Shown here: positions 33,200 to 43,640 of the stretch, piece after piece
How the letters are laid out: each line of letters starts with the position of its first letter
Position numbering within the stretch: the stretch's first letter is position 1
Source: Takakia lepidozioides
Taxonomy: Eukaryota > Streptophyta > Takakiopsida > Takakiales > Takakiaceae
NCBI GenBank assembly: GCA_030704615.1
Contig: CM060733.1
Span: forward strand, 67,024,001 to 67,084,000
Reading direction: 5' to 3'
DNA length: 60,000 nt
Notes under the pieces: generated by a model
What the model was told of the DNA's origin: nothing
The model's input: the letters and a program-made list of their open reading frames with translations, nothing else
The model's database searches: none
Made by a program: the position numbers and the translations under genes

Positions 33200-33974
33200 G
33201 GTGGTTGAGGTAGCTTCCTGATCAGAGTCTTCATTCTCTCCAGGTAGTCGACTACCAGTTCCTTCTTTTTCTGTCTCAGGTTCTGTAATCCTGTGAAGAG
33301 TTCAGACATGGATTTGTTGGATCTCTATATTTCTTGAAACGTGGCTCTCATATCCGCCCAATTTGCAAAGTGATTTGCTGGAAAGGTTGCCAACCATTCC
33401 TGGCCATTGAACAAGGAAATAATCAGATCTTTTCCTGGTCTGTTGCTTCATTGTAAATGGTGCACATGTTCTCAAATTGATTAAGATGGATATCTGGATC
33501 AGATTTCCCATCATATAAAGGGAACGACGGTCTGGTTTTGCTTTTTGCTAAAGCCATTGGTGCAACTGGTGCAACTGGTGCTGCTGGTGCAACTGGTTGT
33601 CCAAATTGGGATGGTCCCGCTGCTGCTGGCTGTGGTGGTGTTGGTGTTTCAAATCTTTCTTCCAATATTTCAGCAAAGCCTCGATTTGGACTGGTTACTG
33701 TAGAAGGTCCTTCAAATCTTTCTTGTGGTAACCATTCATCAAGTGCATTACTGGCAACTTCTTCTGGTGTAGTGTTCCCACTTCCCACCGATCCAATTTC
33801 CTGATTTTCTGGTTTATCACTGTCAATTTGTCTTGATGTCTCACCTTGAATAATATTCAAGTTTTGTAATTCTGGGAACTCTTCTCTTAACCGAGCCTCC
33901 CTTTCTGCAGCATATTTCTCTATTCGTTCAGCTCTGTCTTGCTTAGCTTTTTCTTTAATTTCCTTATTCATCAT
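33200..33974 (-). pseudogene. Ty3-type gag relic
   Basis: The N-terminal part is Glu/Lys-rich (KEIKEKAKQDRAERIEKYAA), followed by a Pro/Ala linker (VAPAAPVAPVAPMAL) and the gag core start FPLYDGKSDPDIHLNQFENM. After DQEKI a frameshift gives TGA; the next frame continues LFNGQEWLATFPANHFANWA, a TAG, then SELFTGLQNLRQKKKELVV and YLERMKTLIRKLPQPP. The 'F.G.A..W....F...F' capsid pattern is clear. No pol follows; the unidentified gene adjoins instead. Confidence 0.8.
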
Positions 33975-34009
33975 ATGCAGAATTCCTTTTCAGTACCCTT
34001 TAAATAGTC

Positions 34010-34283
34010 TTGGTATGTTAGTAAAGGAAATTTATAGTGGTCTCTACCCTTTCTCCAAGATTTACCCTATCTTGCCAGAATCCGTATTACGACTTAATTT
34101 TCCTTTTTACTAATTGATCACCAATCTTTTAATGGGCACAATAATACCATTTGTCTTTTTCGGTGTATCTGACTTGTAACAAGTCTTTGGGTATCCAGTA
34201 CTCTACTGCTTCTATGACCATATGACAATATTCATAATTTGAACATCCCTGAAAATATAACTAGTGTAGCAAACTTTTCTGAT
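34010..34283 (-). repeat. upstream (leader/LTR-proximal) part of the gag element; inverted copy at 5640-5888
   Basis: The segment matches 5640-5888 in reverse complement and lies just upstream of the gag start, so it probably belongs to the untranslated leader or LTR. The apparent ATG at 34,239 for the plus-strand coiled-coil frame lies inside this repeat, so that frame's first residues are not its own. Confidence 0.65.
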
Positions 34284-36515
34284 GCATGGCCTGATTTGTT
34301 TGTGAAACATCAAACTGTAGAGAATCAGGAAGAACAGCAGCAGGTTCTCCATGACGACCCACAGCAGGCCATGCTTATGAGTTCCATAAGCAGGACTCTC
34401 AACCTATTGGGCACCTACATCAAGACTCATGTTCCTTCCACTCAATTGGTAGCATTGTGGGAGGAGCTCAAGCAAGAGCTTGAGGTAAGAATTGCCACTG
34501 AGTGTGCAAACAGGGTGGATGTGGAGGCCAACCTCAAGTTGCAGAAAGAGTTGGAGGACACTAAAACTGCCCTACAGCTTGCGAAGGAAGATTTAATTGA
34601 AGCAGGTCTTGAGCAAGAGAAGTTGCATGAAGTGCATAAGCAGCAACTATAGTAGATACAGATTCAGCATGAGGGCAAGTTGCATGAAGTGAAGTTGCTT
34701 CATACAGAATTGGAAGCAGTCCATCAGAAAATGATCATACAGTGTGCCACACTAACGACTAATCTGGAGATGGCTATACTGGAAATCAAGAACCATGCTG
34801 AGAGATGTATAACGGCGAAGACAGAGTCAATGGAGCAGGGGAAACTCATTGCTGACATGAAATCTACTATCTGTCGCAATGAGGATACCATTCAGCAGTT
34901 CCACCAAGTTGATATCCAGAAGGACAGATACATCTTTGAGTTGTAGCAAACCAGCACAGTACGGGACAATGAACTTTCTGTGAATGAAAAAGCTTGGAAA
35001 TGAGCCAATAATCTGTCAGCTGCCTATGCAGCTCTAGTTGAGCCTCATGTGAAGTGCATGGAGAATTTACAACAGCAGTTGGAAGCATACCGGCTCAAGG
35101 AGGAGCAAGATCTCCGTGGTGTTACACAGGACTTGGTGGATAATCATATTTTGCAAGAGTGGTTAACACAAGGGCCAGTGGAAGGGAAAGCACCAAGAAA
35201 GCTCACCCAAGACGAGATGAATGATCTCAGGCTACAGGTGCAGAACATTGCCACAACCACTATAGACAATGTCTATAGTCGGATAGCTGAATTACAGGAG
35301 GATGTAGAAGGGCTGCAGACTCAAGTGGATGACTTGAGCTCCAACATTGACAAAAGAGCCTTTGTTCCTGAGGAACAGCTCATGGCTACTTATTTGCACG
35401 CAAGGACTTTGATTTTCCAACCTTCAGCACAGGAAGTGCATGACTTGCCAACATCAGGAGGGACTGTGGCAACAACATCACAACAACCACGCCAGGACGA
35501 CAGTGTTGATACCATGGCACTGCAGCAATCACTGTCTGAGGTTTGGGGTGATGCTTCTTTTAACCCACCTACTACTCCTACTGCACTTGAATACAATCGG
35601 GCTATGATTCTACCCTTCAACCAAAATCCCATTGTTATGGATTTGGCTTGGAAAGAATTCAGTCCTCCAGAGTCTTTGGCACACTATTACCAGATTATGC
35701 GCATTTGGTTGCCAGTGGCAATTCGGACTAAAGTTCTTCCAACGGACAGACCCATTGAAGATCACCATTTTGCGCGATACTAGTCTGAGGCAGGAACCAT
35801 GCTGAAGGAATTAATTGCCTTCCAGATTGTTCATGGATTCATTTACACCAAGCCAAGGGTACCTAGTTTGGTCATGGGTTGTGGACTGTATTATGCTGCT
35901 TGTTTTATTTCACTCTATTACATTGAGCAGCAGAAGATGCAGATGAGATTTCAGACTTATTCCAGTGGGGAGCATTGGATGTTACCTTCAGTTCCACCAC
36001 ATACATATATGTATGAGGTCATCTGCTTCAAAAGGATCCCCAACTCCGTTCTTGGTTTACTTTTGCTCTGGAGAACTTGACCAAGGAGAACTTGGGTCTT
36101 GACCACATTTTTCCCAAGGGGCATGAAGCCAGGAAGTGGCTGCACTTCTCCAAAGTCATTGGCACACCACTCAGCTATACAGATGATGAGCTGCGGGCAT
36201 ACACTAATCTTGCCCGCAAGAGGTTGACACAAGTCTTACAATATAAGCTTCCAGACATGGTGGGCATACATTGTATGCCAGTCAGGATTTCTGCGAAGCC
36301 ACCGAAGGACAGGAAACATTACGGCCAACGGGGGGGAAGATGATTCGAATACTACTGGTTCTATGGACGGGAATTTTGACATGGCTGAGGATTATGGGAT
36401 ACAAATGGCGGAGAAGAAATGACGGGGATCTCCTATGCCTGAAAAGTTACCTCCATATCAGCCTAAGGCAGGACAGTCAGATCCATCTAGTCGATAGTCA
36501 TCCCCACTAGCCCTC
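34284..36515 (+). pseudogene. long coiled-coil protein relic, possibly gag of a non-autonomous LTR element
   Basis: One reading frame runs from about 34,284 to about 36,050. It has stops at 34,650 (double TAG), 34,944 (TAG), about 35,000 (TGA) and 35,781 (TAG). The middle, 36,050-36,335, reads in a second frame (KENLGLDHIFPKGHEARKW, LRAYTNLARKRLTQVLQYK). The first frame then resumes after a G7 run (SMDGNFDMAEDYGIQMAEKK, LPPYQPKAGQSDPSSR). The N-terminal third is heptad-rich coiled coil (LWEELKQELEV, LQKELEDTKTALQLAKEDL). Later motifs include LAWKEFSPPESLAHYYQIMR. A purine-rich tract and TGTTAGAGGG at about 36,598-36,625 could be a polypurine tract and LTR start. No known domain was recognised, so the gag role is inference. 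Each visible stop is one C-to-T or G-to-A step from CAG, TGG or CGA. Confidence 0.5.
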
Positions 36516-36754
36516 CGAGGGACTCTCACCGGTAGAAGGGTGTTCGTTCACAGAGGTTTGCTGATCCTAAGCAGTAAACCGTGAGGACAAGGCTTTTTGA
36601 GAGGGTGAGGGATAATGTTAGAGGGCTGTCTGGGACTTAGACAGTTTTACGGGTTTTGTGGGGTACCCCTAATTTTGCGCAGACTTACGAATGGTAGGCT
36701 CAGACCAACAGAGGCCTTAGGGGTGACAGACACAGGCCTTAGGGATGGTAGACA
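36516..36754 (+). mobile_element. possible polypurine tract and LTR start
   Basis: 'gagagggtgagggataa' is followed by 'TGTTAGAGGGCTG'. This is the layout of a PPT next to a TG-starting LTR. No second LTR was found in the window to confirm it. Confidence 0.3.
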
Positions 36755-37065
36755 AGCTCACATAGTTAGTCACAGGCTTACACAGCCTATCACAGTCAGT
36801 CACAGCCTTACATAGTCTGTCACAGCTTGACACAACCTGACACAACTTGTCACAGCCTTACACAGCCTGACACAACTTGTCACAGCCTGACACAGCCTTA
36901 CACAACCTATCACAGCCTATCATAGTCAGTCACAGCCTATCACAATCTATCACAGCCCGACACAGCCCGACACAGCCAGTCACAGCTCGACATAGTCACA
37001 ACCCGACACAGCTTCACATAGCCAGTCACAGTCTGACACAGCTTGGCATAGCCCGTTATAGCGTT
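36755..37065 (+). repeat. minisatellite of 10-bp half units (CACAGCCTGA / CACAGCCTTA / CACAACTTGT)
   Basis: About thirty copies of a 10-bp motif with consensus TCACAGCCTG or close variants, often alternating as 20-bp pairs. Frames across it (SQPITARHS type) are artefacts. Confidence 0.85.
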
Positions 37066-37599
37066 CACATGGAATGGTTATCATTGGCAGAGAACGACTG
37101 TGTGGGAACGACATCTGCAGAGGGAACGTGCATTCTGTTTTGGATGACAGTTAGTTAGTTTGGCGGTTAGAACAGCTTGCAGGTAGAATAGGCAGAGTAG
37201 CGACATTGAGGGCGTCACTTCTGGGATCACTTCTTGGACATCACTTGAGGAGATCAGGCAGAGAGCACGATCTTGCAGCACAGGGATGGAGATTACACAG
37301 AGGAGGAGATACGATGAGATGATGCTTGATTCATGCAAGCTGTAGAGATGCACTGTAGAGCAGATTAAAGACACCATAGCTTCGGCCTGATACATGATAG
37401 ATATTAATATGATTCCATTTCATACTCACACCGTGTAGAGAGATATGAGTGAAGCTGTGGAATGAATGCTTGAGTAGTTGGAACATGATAGATTGCAAAA
37501 GCAATCTGATATTTAATCATAGACAGTAAGGTAAATTGCTAACATAAATGCAAGAAGGAATACAAATAGGAAGCACCCCCATGATACACTACTTGTAGG
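37066..37599. other. no recognised gene
   Basis: Possibly LTR or flank of the neighbouring relic. Nothing is supported. Confidence 0.4.
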
Positions 37600-38635
37600 T
37601 CATGACTGATTGTTCTGAGCGGGCTAAGTACTTAGAGATTTCCAACTCTTCTATCTTGGAGTTTCCACCTCGGATAGCTAGGGGATGGGTGAGTAAAAGC
37701 CGCTCGGCAGATGTTGGTTGGAAGTGCTTTAGGAAGGTGACTATGTTATTGTAGGGGAGTGGGGATAAAATTCTAGATTGCGGCGGTGGAACATGTATGG
37801 GTGGAATAGGTCTAAAGGGGATGAGGGATGGTGGGATGGTTACTGAAACGGGATAATGGTCTGAATTACATAAACTATTAATGTGCACATGATTGTTAAG
37901 GTAAGTTGGGATGTCATTCTGTGTTTGAGGTAGAAGCCGTCAAGAAGGCTTAAGGATGAGTAGTTGAGTCCACCTTGTCTGGAATAATGGTGATTGACGG
38001 GTATATAACGGAGGTGGTGTGATTGAGTAAATTTGGCCCATTCGTGGTCTGCGCGGGATGAAGTTTTGTGTATACCGTTGTATGTGTGACCCATGAGGGC
38101 AATGTCCCTGTTGAAATCGCCTGCTAGAATGTAGTGCTGGGAGTGGATGAAGGATTGGGTTAGTGTGTTGGAGATGGTGAGTAGGATATCAGGGATCAGG
38201 GGGAGATCTTCGGCGTGTGAGGGCATGTACAAGTGTATAAAGATAATGGGGGGGGGGGGGGGGGAGCGCGGGGAGGTGTAATTTGATGATTTGAAGGGTT
38301 GATCGGAGGGGGAGAGCGACAGGTATTTTGACCGTGGTGCTAGGGGAGTGATGTGTGCGGAGGATACCAAAAGCCACCCCGCCCCGAGTAGGATGGTATG
38401 GCACGGAACGTCTAGTTAGGCACTGTGCGGCTGTGAATGAATTACCATACAACAATATAGTAGGCTGGAAGGAGTTTGTTGATATAGGAACTATTGGGGG
38501 TTGTGTGTGTTGAGTTTAGTTTATTGTAATAGGATGATATGCGGGGGTGTAGAATCCGTGAGATGGATAAGGCTTTGAATGCTGGTGGCAAGTGATCCTA
38601 CATTCCAAGTAAGTATGTTGAGTGGGGGATTGCAA
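37600..38635 (-). pseudogene. LINE endonuclease (AP-endonuclease-like) domain
   Basis: Reading the minus strand from 38,635: an N-terminal NILTWNVGSLATSIQSLIHL with TPPHIILLQ (catalytic Asn region), then HPTRGGVAFGI, IIFIHLYMPSH, HYILAGDFNRDIALMGHTYN (GDFN catalytic motif), LSLLDGFYLK and CNSDHYPVSVTI (SDHYPV catalytic His motif). These are the ordered motifs of a LINE endonuclease. Frames change several times with stops between, so it is dead. Reverse transcriptase would follow below 37,600 but is missing, so the element is truncated at its 3' side, unlike the usual 5' truncation. Confidence 0.8.
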
Positions 38636-39434
38636 ATGCATGAGCGGTGAGCGCATGAGCATGAGCGGACTTTTCTGAACCTCCCCCGAACCTACACCGA
38701 ACCACCCTAAAAACAAAAAACGGACCTCTCGGGAGTCCCCTGTGTGGATGTTGATGTACATAAACTGCATTATTTTAAACTTGGTAAGAGGCAACGGAAA
38801 TAGGGGATAAAATGTCTATATCCGTGCCCCAATCTTGGGTGTTATAGTCGCCACGGACTATAATACAGCATACGAAATAGGGGGAAAGAACATCTTCGAA
38901 TGGGTTCCATTGCAATGTGACGAATGCCACCGACTATGTGATCCCATATGAGATAACAACCTTTACAAAATTATCAACTAGGTAGATGAGCGAAGGTTGT
39001 GTATAGTCGGCACCGACTATAGTTTTTTAATAGTTTATTTTTTTTTTTTATTTTTTATTTTTTAATATTTTTCCGGCACTGACAATAGTCGGCCACAAGG
39101 TCGGCCGGCTCGGCCGGACCACGGTAATAGAAAACGGGCCTATTTCCGCGGTAGCCGCTTTCCATCCGTCCGAGCATTATTATGTTATAATCGGCACCGA
39201 CTACCTAACTCTCATAGCACTGTTGTGCTATAATCAGCACCGACTACTCAGGTTCGGTAACTGCCAAACCTATATTTTTTGATCCGAACCTAAGGTCGAA
39301 GCCAATGATAATGGAGAACTTGGCACTTTTTTACCTCCACAAAGGATAAATTTGGCAAAAAATCCATAAAATATGTTACGCTCATGCTTATTTCTGCTCA
39401 TGCTCATGCTTAATCCTGCTCACCGCTCATACAA
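38636..39434. mobile_element. non-coding inverted-repeat element nested in the LINE-like block
   Basis: Left end ATGAGCGGTGAGCGCATGAG CATGAGCGG (38,639-38,667) is the reverse complement of the right end (about 39,397-39,430: CTGCTCATGCTCATGC..CTGCTCACCGCTCAT) apart from a few mismatches. The inside (about 740 bp) has no ORF and carries five or six copies of the palindrome TAGTCGG-CA-CCGACTA or decayed forms (about 38,847, 38,927, 39,005, 39,085, 39,192, 39,232), plus GGTCGGCCGGCTCGGCCGG at about 39,100. The element separates the endonuclease start from upstream LINE-like sequence. A target duplication is not clear. Confidence 0.6.
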
Positions 39435-39957
39435 CATCCGCACCCTGTTGAGTGCATGTGTTTGCTGGGAGGAGGAGGTGTGTGGGGAACTGTGGGATCT
39501 AGGAGGTGTTGGAGGTGGGTCACTGGTGGAGCTGGGCACGCAGGAGGGGGTGGTGGATGGCGGTGTCATGGACGGAGGTTGATATCCAGGGATGTCTGTC
39601 TTGGCTTGAAGGGTTGAAGTGAGAATTTTTTTGGAGAGGATTGGGAATTTGTTGGCGATAGTATCTAGCTCATGTATGGGTGTGCTAGGTGTTCGCCGAG
39701 AATCCTATGGACTTCTCCGGGCTTGGCTTGTAGTAGGCCGAGGGATTCGTGGAGGTTGTGTAGGTAGTATAGGGGTGCTAGATATCTGTGAGGTAGTGAG
39801 GGTAAATCATGCAGTTGTTATAGTAGTGAACAAATATGTGTGTCTGGTTGGGTTCGAAAGTAGTCATTGCATATTGAGGGTATTGGGGAGATGATGATGA
39901 TTAGTGAGAATAGGAGGTGTTGTATGGGGTATGTACTAAGTTTACGGGTGGCCCTGA
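39435..39957 (-). mobile_element. continuation of the LINE-like block, no clear domain
   Basis: Same strong composition as the rest of the block (minus strand rich in C, T and A). Some Pro/Ser-rich reading is possible, but no motif is recognised. Confidence 0.35.
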
Positions 39958-40860
39958 CTAGAGATGGGTGTTGGCAGGCAGGGAGCCCAAAGGTGGCAAT
40001 TGGGTGTGTGGGTTTGCGGTGATTGGTGGGAGGGCTGGGGAGAAAGAAGAGAGTGGGCCACTAAGGTGTTGATATGCAAGTACGAGTGAGGACAGTGTCT
40101 GTTTGGAAATATAGTGCATATCTGTCTTTATGGTCCTTTGAAAGCTTGTTGATGATGCTAGTGATGGTAGAGGGGCCTGGGTTTGGGTGGATGTCACCGC
40201 ATCTAAGGAGGATGAGGTCAGTACATGTGTCTGTATAAGCGGTGTTGCTTGAGGGGGGATGATGGTAGTAATGCCTGGATTTTAGGGGGTTATAATGGCG
40301 GGTACCATGTGGATGAACCGCTTGTGTAAGGGGTTCAAAGTGTATTTGGTAGGGTGTTGTAGAAAGGTGGGAGTGAGAGAGATGTGGCCGGATTGTGTGG
40401 ATAGAAGCATTGGGGGTTATGGAAGTGGAACTAGTGGGCAATGAGTGTGCGGGGGGGTCAATCCTAGGGTTATGAAGTTGGTGGGAGGGAGTGGGGAGGG
40501 GTATAACATTTAAGCAATAATGGGAGATGGGGGTAGTTATAATTTTGGTAAGTGGGCTATTATTACATTTTGGTATTAGTGAAGGAGTAGTTTTGAGGTG
40601 GAGGGAGTGGGGATGAGAAGGGGGGGATAGGTATAGGAATACGAAGAGGTATGGGACGTGTAGCGATTTTGAGCCATCGGAGGAACAAGGGGTGGGATAT
40701 ATGAGGGTACATGTGTGTATTATATTTAGTGGTATTATGGATAGCCCTGGATGTAGTATAGTCCCTGCTATGTAATTATGAGTATTATGGGTGTAGGGTA
40801 TGTGTGTGTGAAAAGGGGGGGGTAACTGGGGAGCGGGGAGGTGTAGGTAGGTCATAAGAG
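39958..40860 (-). pseudogene. LINE-like low-complexity N-terminal region ending in an HPNPGP motif
   Basis: A frame of about 200 codons (40,855 downwards) is rich in His, Thr, Pro and Ser and ends LILLRCGDIHPNPGP (about 40,174-40,217). This (L/I)LLxxGD(V/I)HPNPGP pattern precedes the endonuclease domain in several non-LTR retrotransposon groups. It resembles the 2A-type DxExNPGP peptide but has His where Glu is usual, so ribosome skipping is uncertain. In position and order it fits the endonuclease at 37.6-38.6 kb, with the nested element between. The bulk of the frame has no recognised fold. Confidence 0.6.
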
Positions 40861-42740
40861 GGGTAGTGAGGGGGTATTTGGAGGGTACAGGGTTTGAAAA
40901 GTATATGGGGAAGTGGGTCTGTTATGTGTTTATGGGAATTTATATAATACTTAACTTGGAACATAGGATAGTTGTGAGGAGAGCTTGGGAGCTGAAAAAT
41001 AGACTAGAGGTTTCGGAATGTACCGGAATTGTTGGGAGAGGCCGGCATACACACCGCCATGTGAATAAGATTTGGTTGTAAGTGTAAGCTTTGTAAAGTT
41101 TGTGAGAAATTAGCAACGAGGTACGGGCAAATTGGTGGAATTTTTTGTCCGAGATATATATGTGAGTAGATTTTGTATACAGATTGTTGGGGGGGGGGGG
41201 GGAGGGTTGAGATAATGTAGCATGGCTGAGTCAAATATGGGTGGGTCCTCGGTGAGAATATGGAGGTATGATGATGAATTGAACAAGATCTTGAAATAGC
41301 ACATTGTAATGATAGAGTAGGCGTGTCATATTGGGCATGTAATTGAGCATGTAGATAGTATGTGTTTGTAGAGCAAAAGTGTGAGGAAATAGTATGAGGA
41401 GATAGTGTGAGGAAATGTGAGAAAATAGTGTGAGAATAGTGTGATGGGTCTGCGCCAGAAGTTGGCATGGGGCATACCCCATGTTGGTAGATGAAAAAAT
41501 TATCGTCATAGAATGTGAATTGGGGATCAAAGGTAGTGACATACATTGGAATGGCATGTGAGTCATGACCATGAGAAAATACCGATAGGGTAGTGTGTAC
41601 AGTAGTAATAGTGAGTGAGCAGTATAGACTGTCAGAAATAGAAAGTACAGAAGCAAAAACATTGGGAGTAGCCCGGGGACCGGCATTCCAGGTAGGAGTT
41701 GAGCTGAATTGTGTGAAGCAGGTTTTGCCATTGAAATAGTGTTGGCCGATTTGGTCTAACTGCCTGTGAGCAGTGGGGAGGTAATTGGCGCTCCAATTCT
41801 GCGCATTGCGAGGTTCCAATATGTTAGAGTTGTAAACAAGCAATAGTAGGGAAGTGCTAGATAGAGCTGGAGTAGGAACAGTCAGGAGAAAGTACAGTAA
41901 GACTATGAGCGCGTGGAGGCGTGCAACAATTGCAGGATGATGTAAGCCAGTATTTGGGGAGCTGCTCCGTGCCTGCCAGAGTACAAAACTGCTGGAGGGG
42001 TAGAAACAAGCATTTAGTAACCAGGGTAGAGTCCAGAGGTGATGACAGCTCGTAGTGATAGAAGATAGCCAAGTACAGTGAACAATTGAAAGCATGAGAG
42101 ATTTAGTAAAGTGGATATGCATGCTAGAGGCCATGACAAGTAGCATCTGACCTTGTAGTAATATGTCATATTTACCATAAGACAGTGCGATAGTGATTGG
42201 GAACAAATTTTAGTAATAATCATAAGCCACCGATCCTGGGTAGGAATAGATTGTCTCAGTCTTGGGAGAACATGGTGTGCATGAGAAGAAATGCTACTGT
42301 TAAGGAAGCAGAGAAGTTGTTTGGAATTCAGATCCTGAGGAGCTAGGGGTGAAGGATGAGTGACATACCAGGTCATGAGTGACGATGTACACTGAGCATT
42401 AGAGGGATGCAGAGGGGGAGAGGCTAGTACCGTGCAGCAGGTAGGTAGGAGGTTGAGGAGTGAGCTAGCATAATTGGGTAGCAGTTGCCTTTGGCTTGGA
42501 CTCCTCATAAATAACTTTGTTGAGGGGGAGTTATAAGCTGCAAACAGCGGGGGTAGGCTTGAAAATCTGCACATCAAACTTAGAAGACAGGTATTGTTAT
42601 CCCGTTGAGCCGTAAAGTATCCCTGACCAGTTCTGAACATAGGTTGCTTGAAAAGAAGACGAGGAACATTTAGATGTGACGGAACCCCTGCCACATAGTA
42701 ATTATGCTTCATGTATGTAGCAAAAATAGGGGGGGGGGGG
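40861..42740 (-). pseudogene. upstream part of the LINE-like block (ORF1-like, unidentified)
   Basis: Two long overlapping frames (42,712-42,014 and 42,206-41,004) encode Ser/Thr/His/Leu-rich protein with low Glu, Gly and Asp. Some stretches look like real sequence (LDQIGQHYFNGKTCFTQFSS, TFDPQFTFYDDNFFIYQHG). The plus strand is poor in C, so long minus-strand frames may arise because G-poor strands form few TAG/TGA stops. I do not claim a gene; it may be the ORF1 of the LINE. Confidence 0.35.
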
Positions 42741-43450
42741 GCACTACCTGGTTTGCTTGGATAGTGAGTCCGTTAGATTGGCCACTGGTCTATTGATCCG
42801 CACATACCTGAAGTTGCTGGAGGAGATACCACAGTGGAATGCCGCGAGGCCATGTTGAAAAACACAAGGAGGGAGCTGATGTAATGATGAAGATAGGCCA
42901 TCGGGAACGTGGATAGCGTGGTGTTTCCAGATACGGAACTCTGCCATGGTTGTCGCATCAGATGGCACAACAACTTTTTCCGACAACTGAACTGGCACAA
43001 GCCTGGGATGCTGAAAGGTGGGACAGCAGGTCGCTTCTTCGGTAATTCAGCCAACTCAGAGTCTGTCACAATGACCAGTATGATCAGCTTACAAGATCCC
43101 ATGTATGAGGGTTGTCGACTGAGGGAGCAGTCTTTGAGCGCATGACTTCATACTGAAGAACACCGGTGGTCGCTTCTGCACGACGCTGCAAGCATTTATC
43201 TCCGGAGTTGTAGATAGCGAAGAGTTTGAAGGCAGCTCGCAGTGTAAACTTTGTGATCGCTGAGCAGGGGCAAGCATGTGCTTGAAAACAAGACGATGAT
43301 GAGATGGAAGACGTGACCTGTGCTGTCGCATGAATGCTTGGGATGCGAGTTGCTGGGCATCCAGAGTAACAAGCTGTGGGCTCGACCATTTGAGCATATG
43401 GAGTGCACCATAGCAGCGAGCACTTTCCGTGTAGGGGCGTGTCATCAAGT
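42741..43450 (-). other. possible exon relics of an unidentified protein
   Basis: Minus-strand frames read VTDSELAELPKKRPAVPPF, VQLSEKVVVPSDATTMAEFR and IWKHHAIHVPDGLS (43,100-42,770), and ITKFTLRAAFKLFAIYNSGD with CLQRRAEATTGVLQYEVM (43,270-43,100). Composition looks protein-like but frames shift and I do not recognise them. A GTAAGC site after TWDL would leave an intron too short to be believed. Confidence 0.3.
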
Positions 43451-43459
43451 ATATCTGTC

Positions 43460-43640
43460 CTACCTGTCCACGAGGGCGCTGTTCAGATCTATATTTGGTG
43501 CAATTCCAGCCCTCATGATGTCAGCATGGACCTGCCTGCCCCTTGCAAAAGATGCAAGGCTGGTGCATGCTTTGCAAACTGACACGAACACGACCTGGCC
43601 GGGCTTCACACTTTCCCACATCACCAGATGCATCTCCAGA
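43460..43640 (-). pseudogene. PPR repeat fragment
   Basis: One frame reads SVKPGQVVFVSVCKACTSLA, FARGRQVHADIMRAGIAPNI and LNSALVD. These are two PPR motifs of the same type as at 30.1-31.3 kb and 58.9-59.6 kb. It continues in frame into the adjoining unidentified retroelement protein (up to 44,245), so the fusion is real at the DNA level. Confidence 0.7.

Noticed and set aside
34239-34283. ATG at 34,239 as the start of the coiled-coil protein
   Set aside because: It lies inside the repeat shared with 5640-5888, so it belongs to the neighbouring element.
36755-37065. CRISPR-like regular repeats
   Set aside because: Units are 10 bp, directly adjacent and without unique spacers. This is a minisatellite in a eukaryotic genome.
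41004-42206. 400-residue minus-strand ORF as a novel gene
   Set aside because: The strand is poor in G, so stops are rare by composition, and the overlapping frame 42,014-42,712 is similar in kind. I kept it only as part of the LINE-like block.
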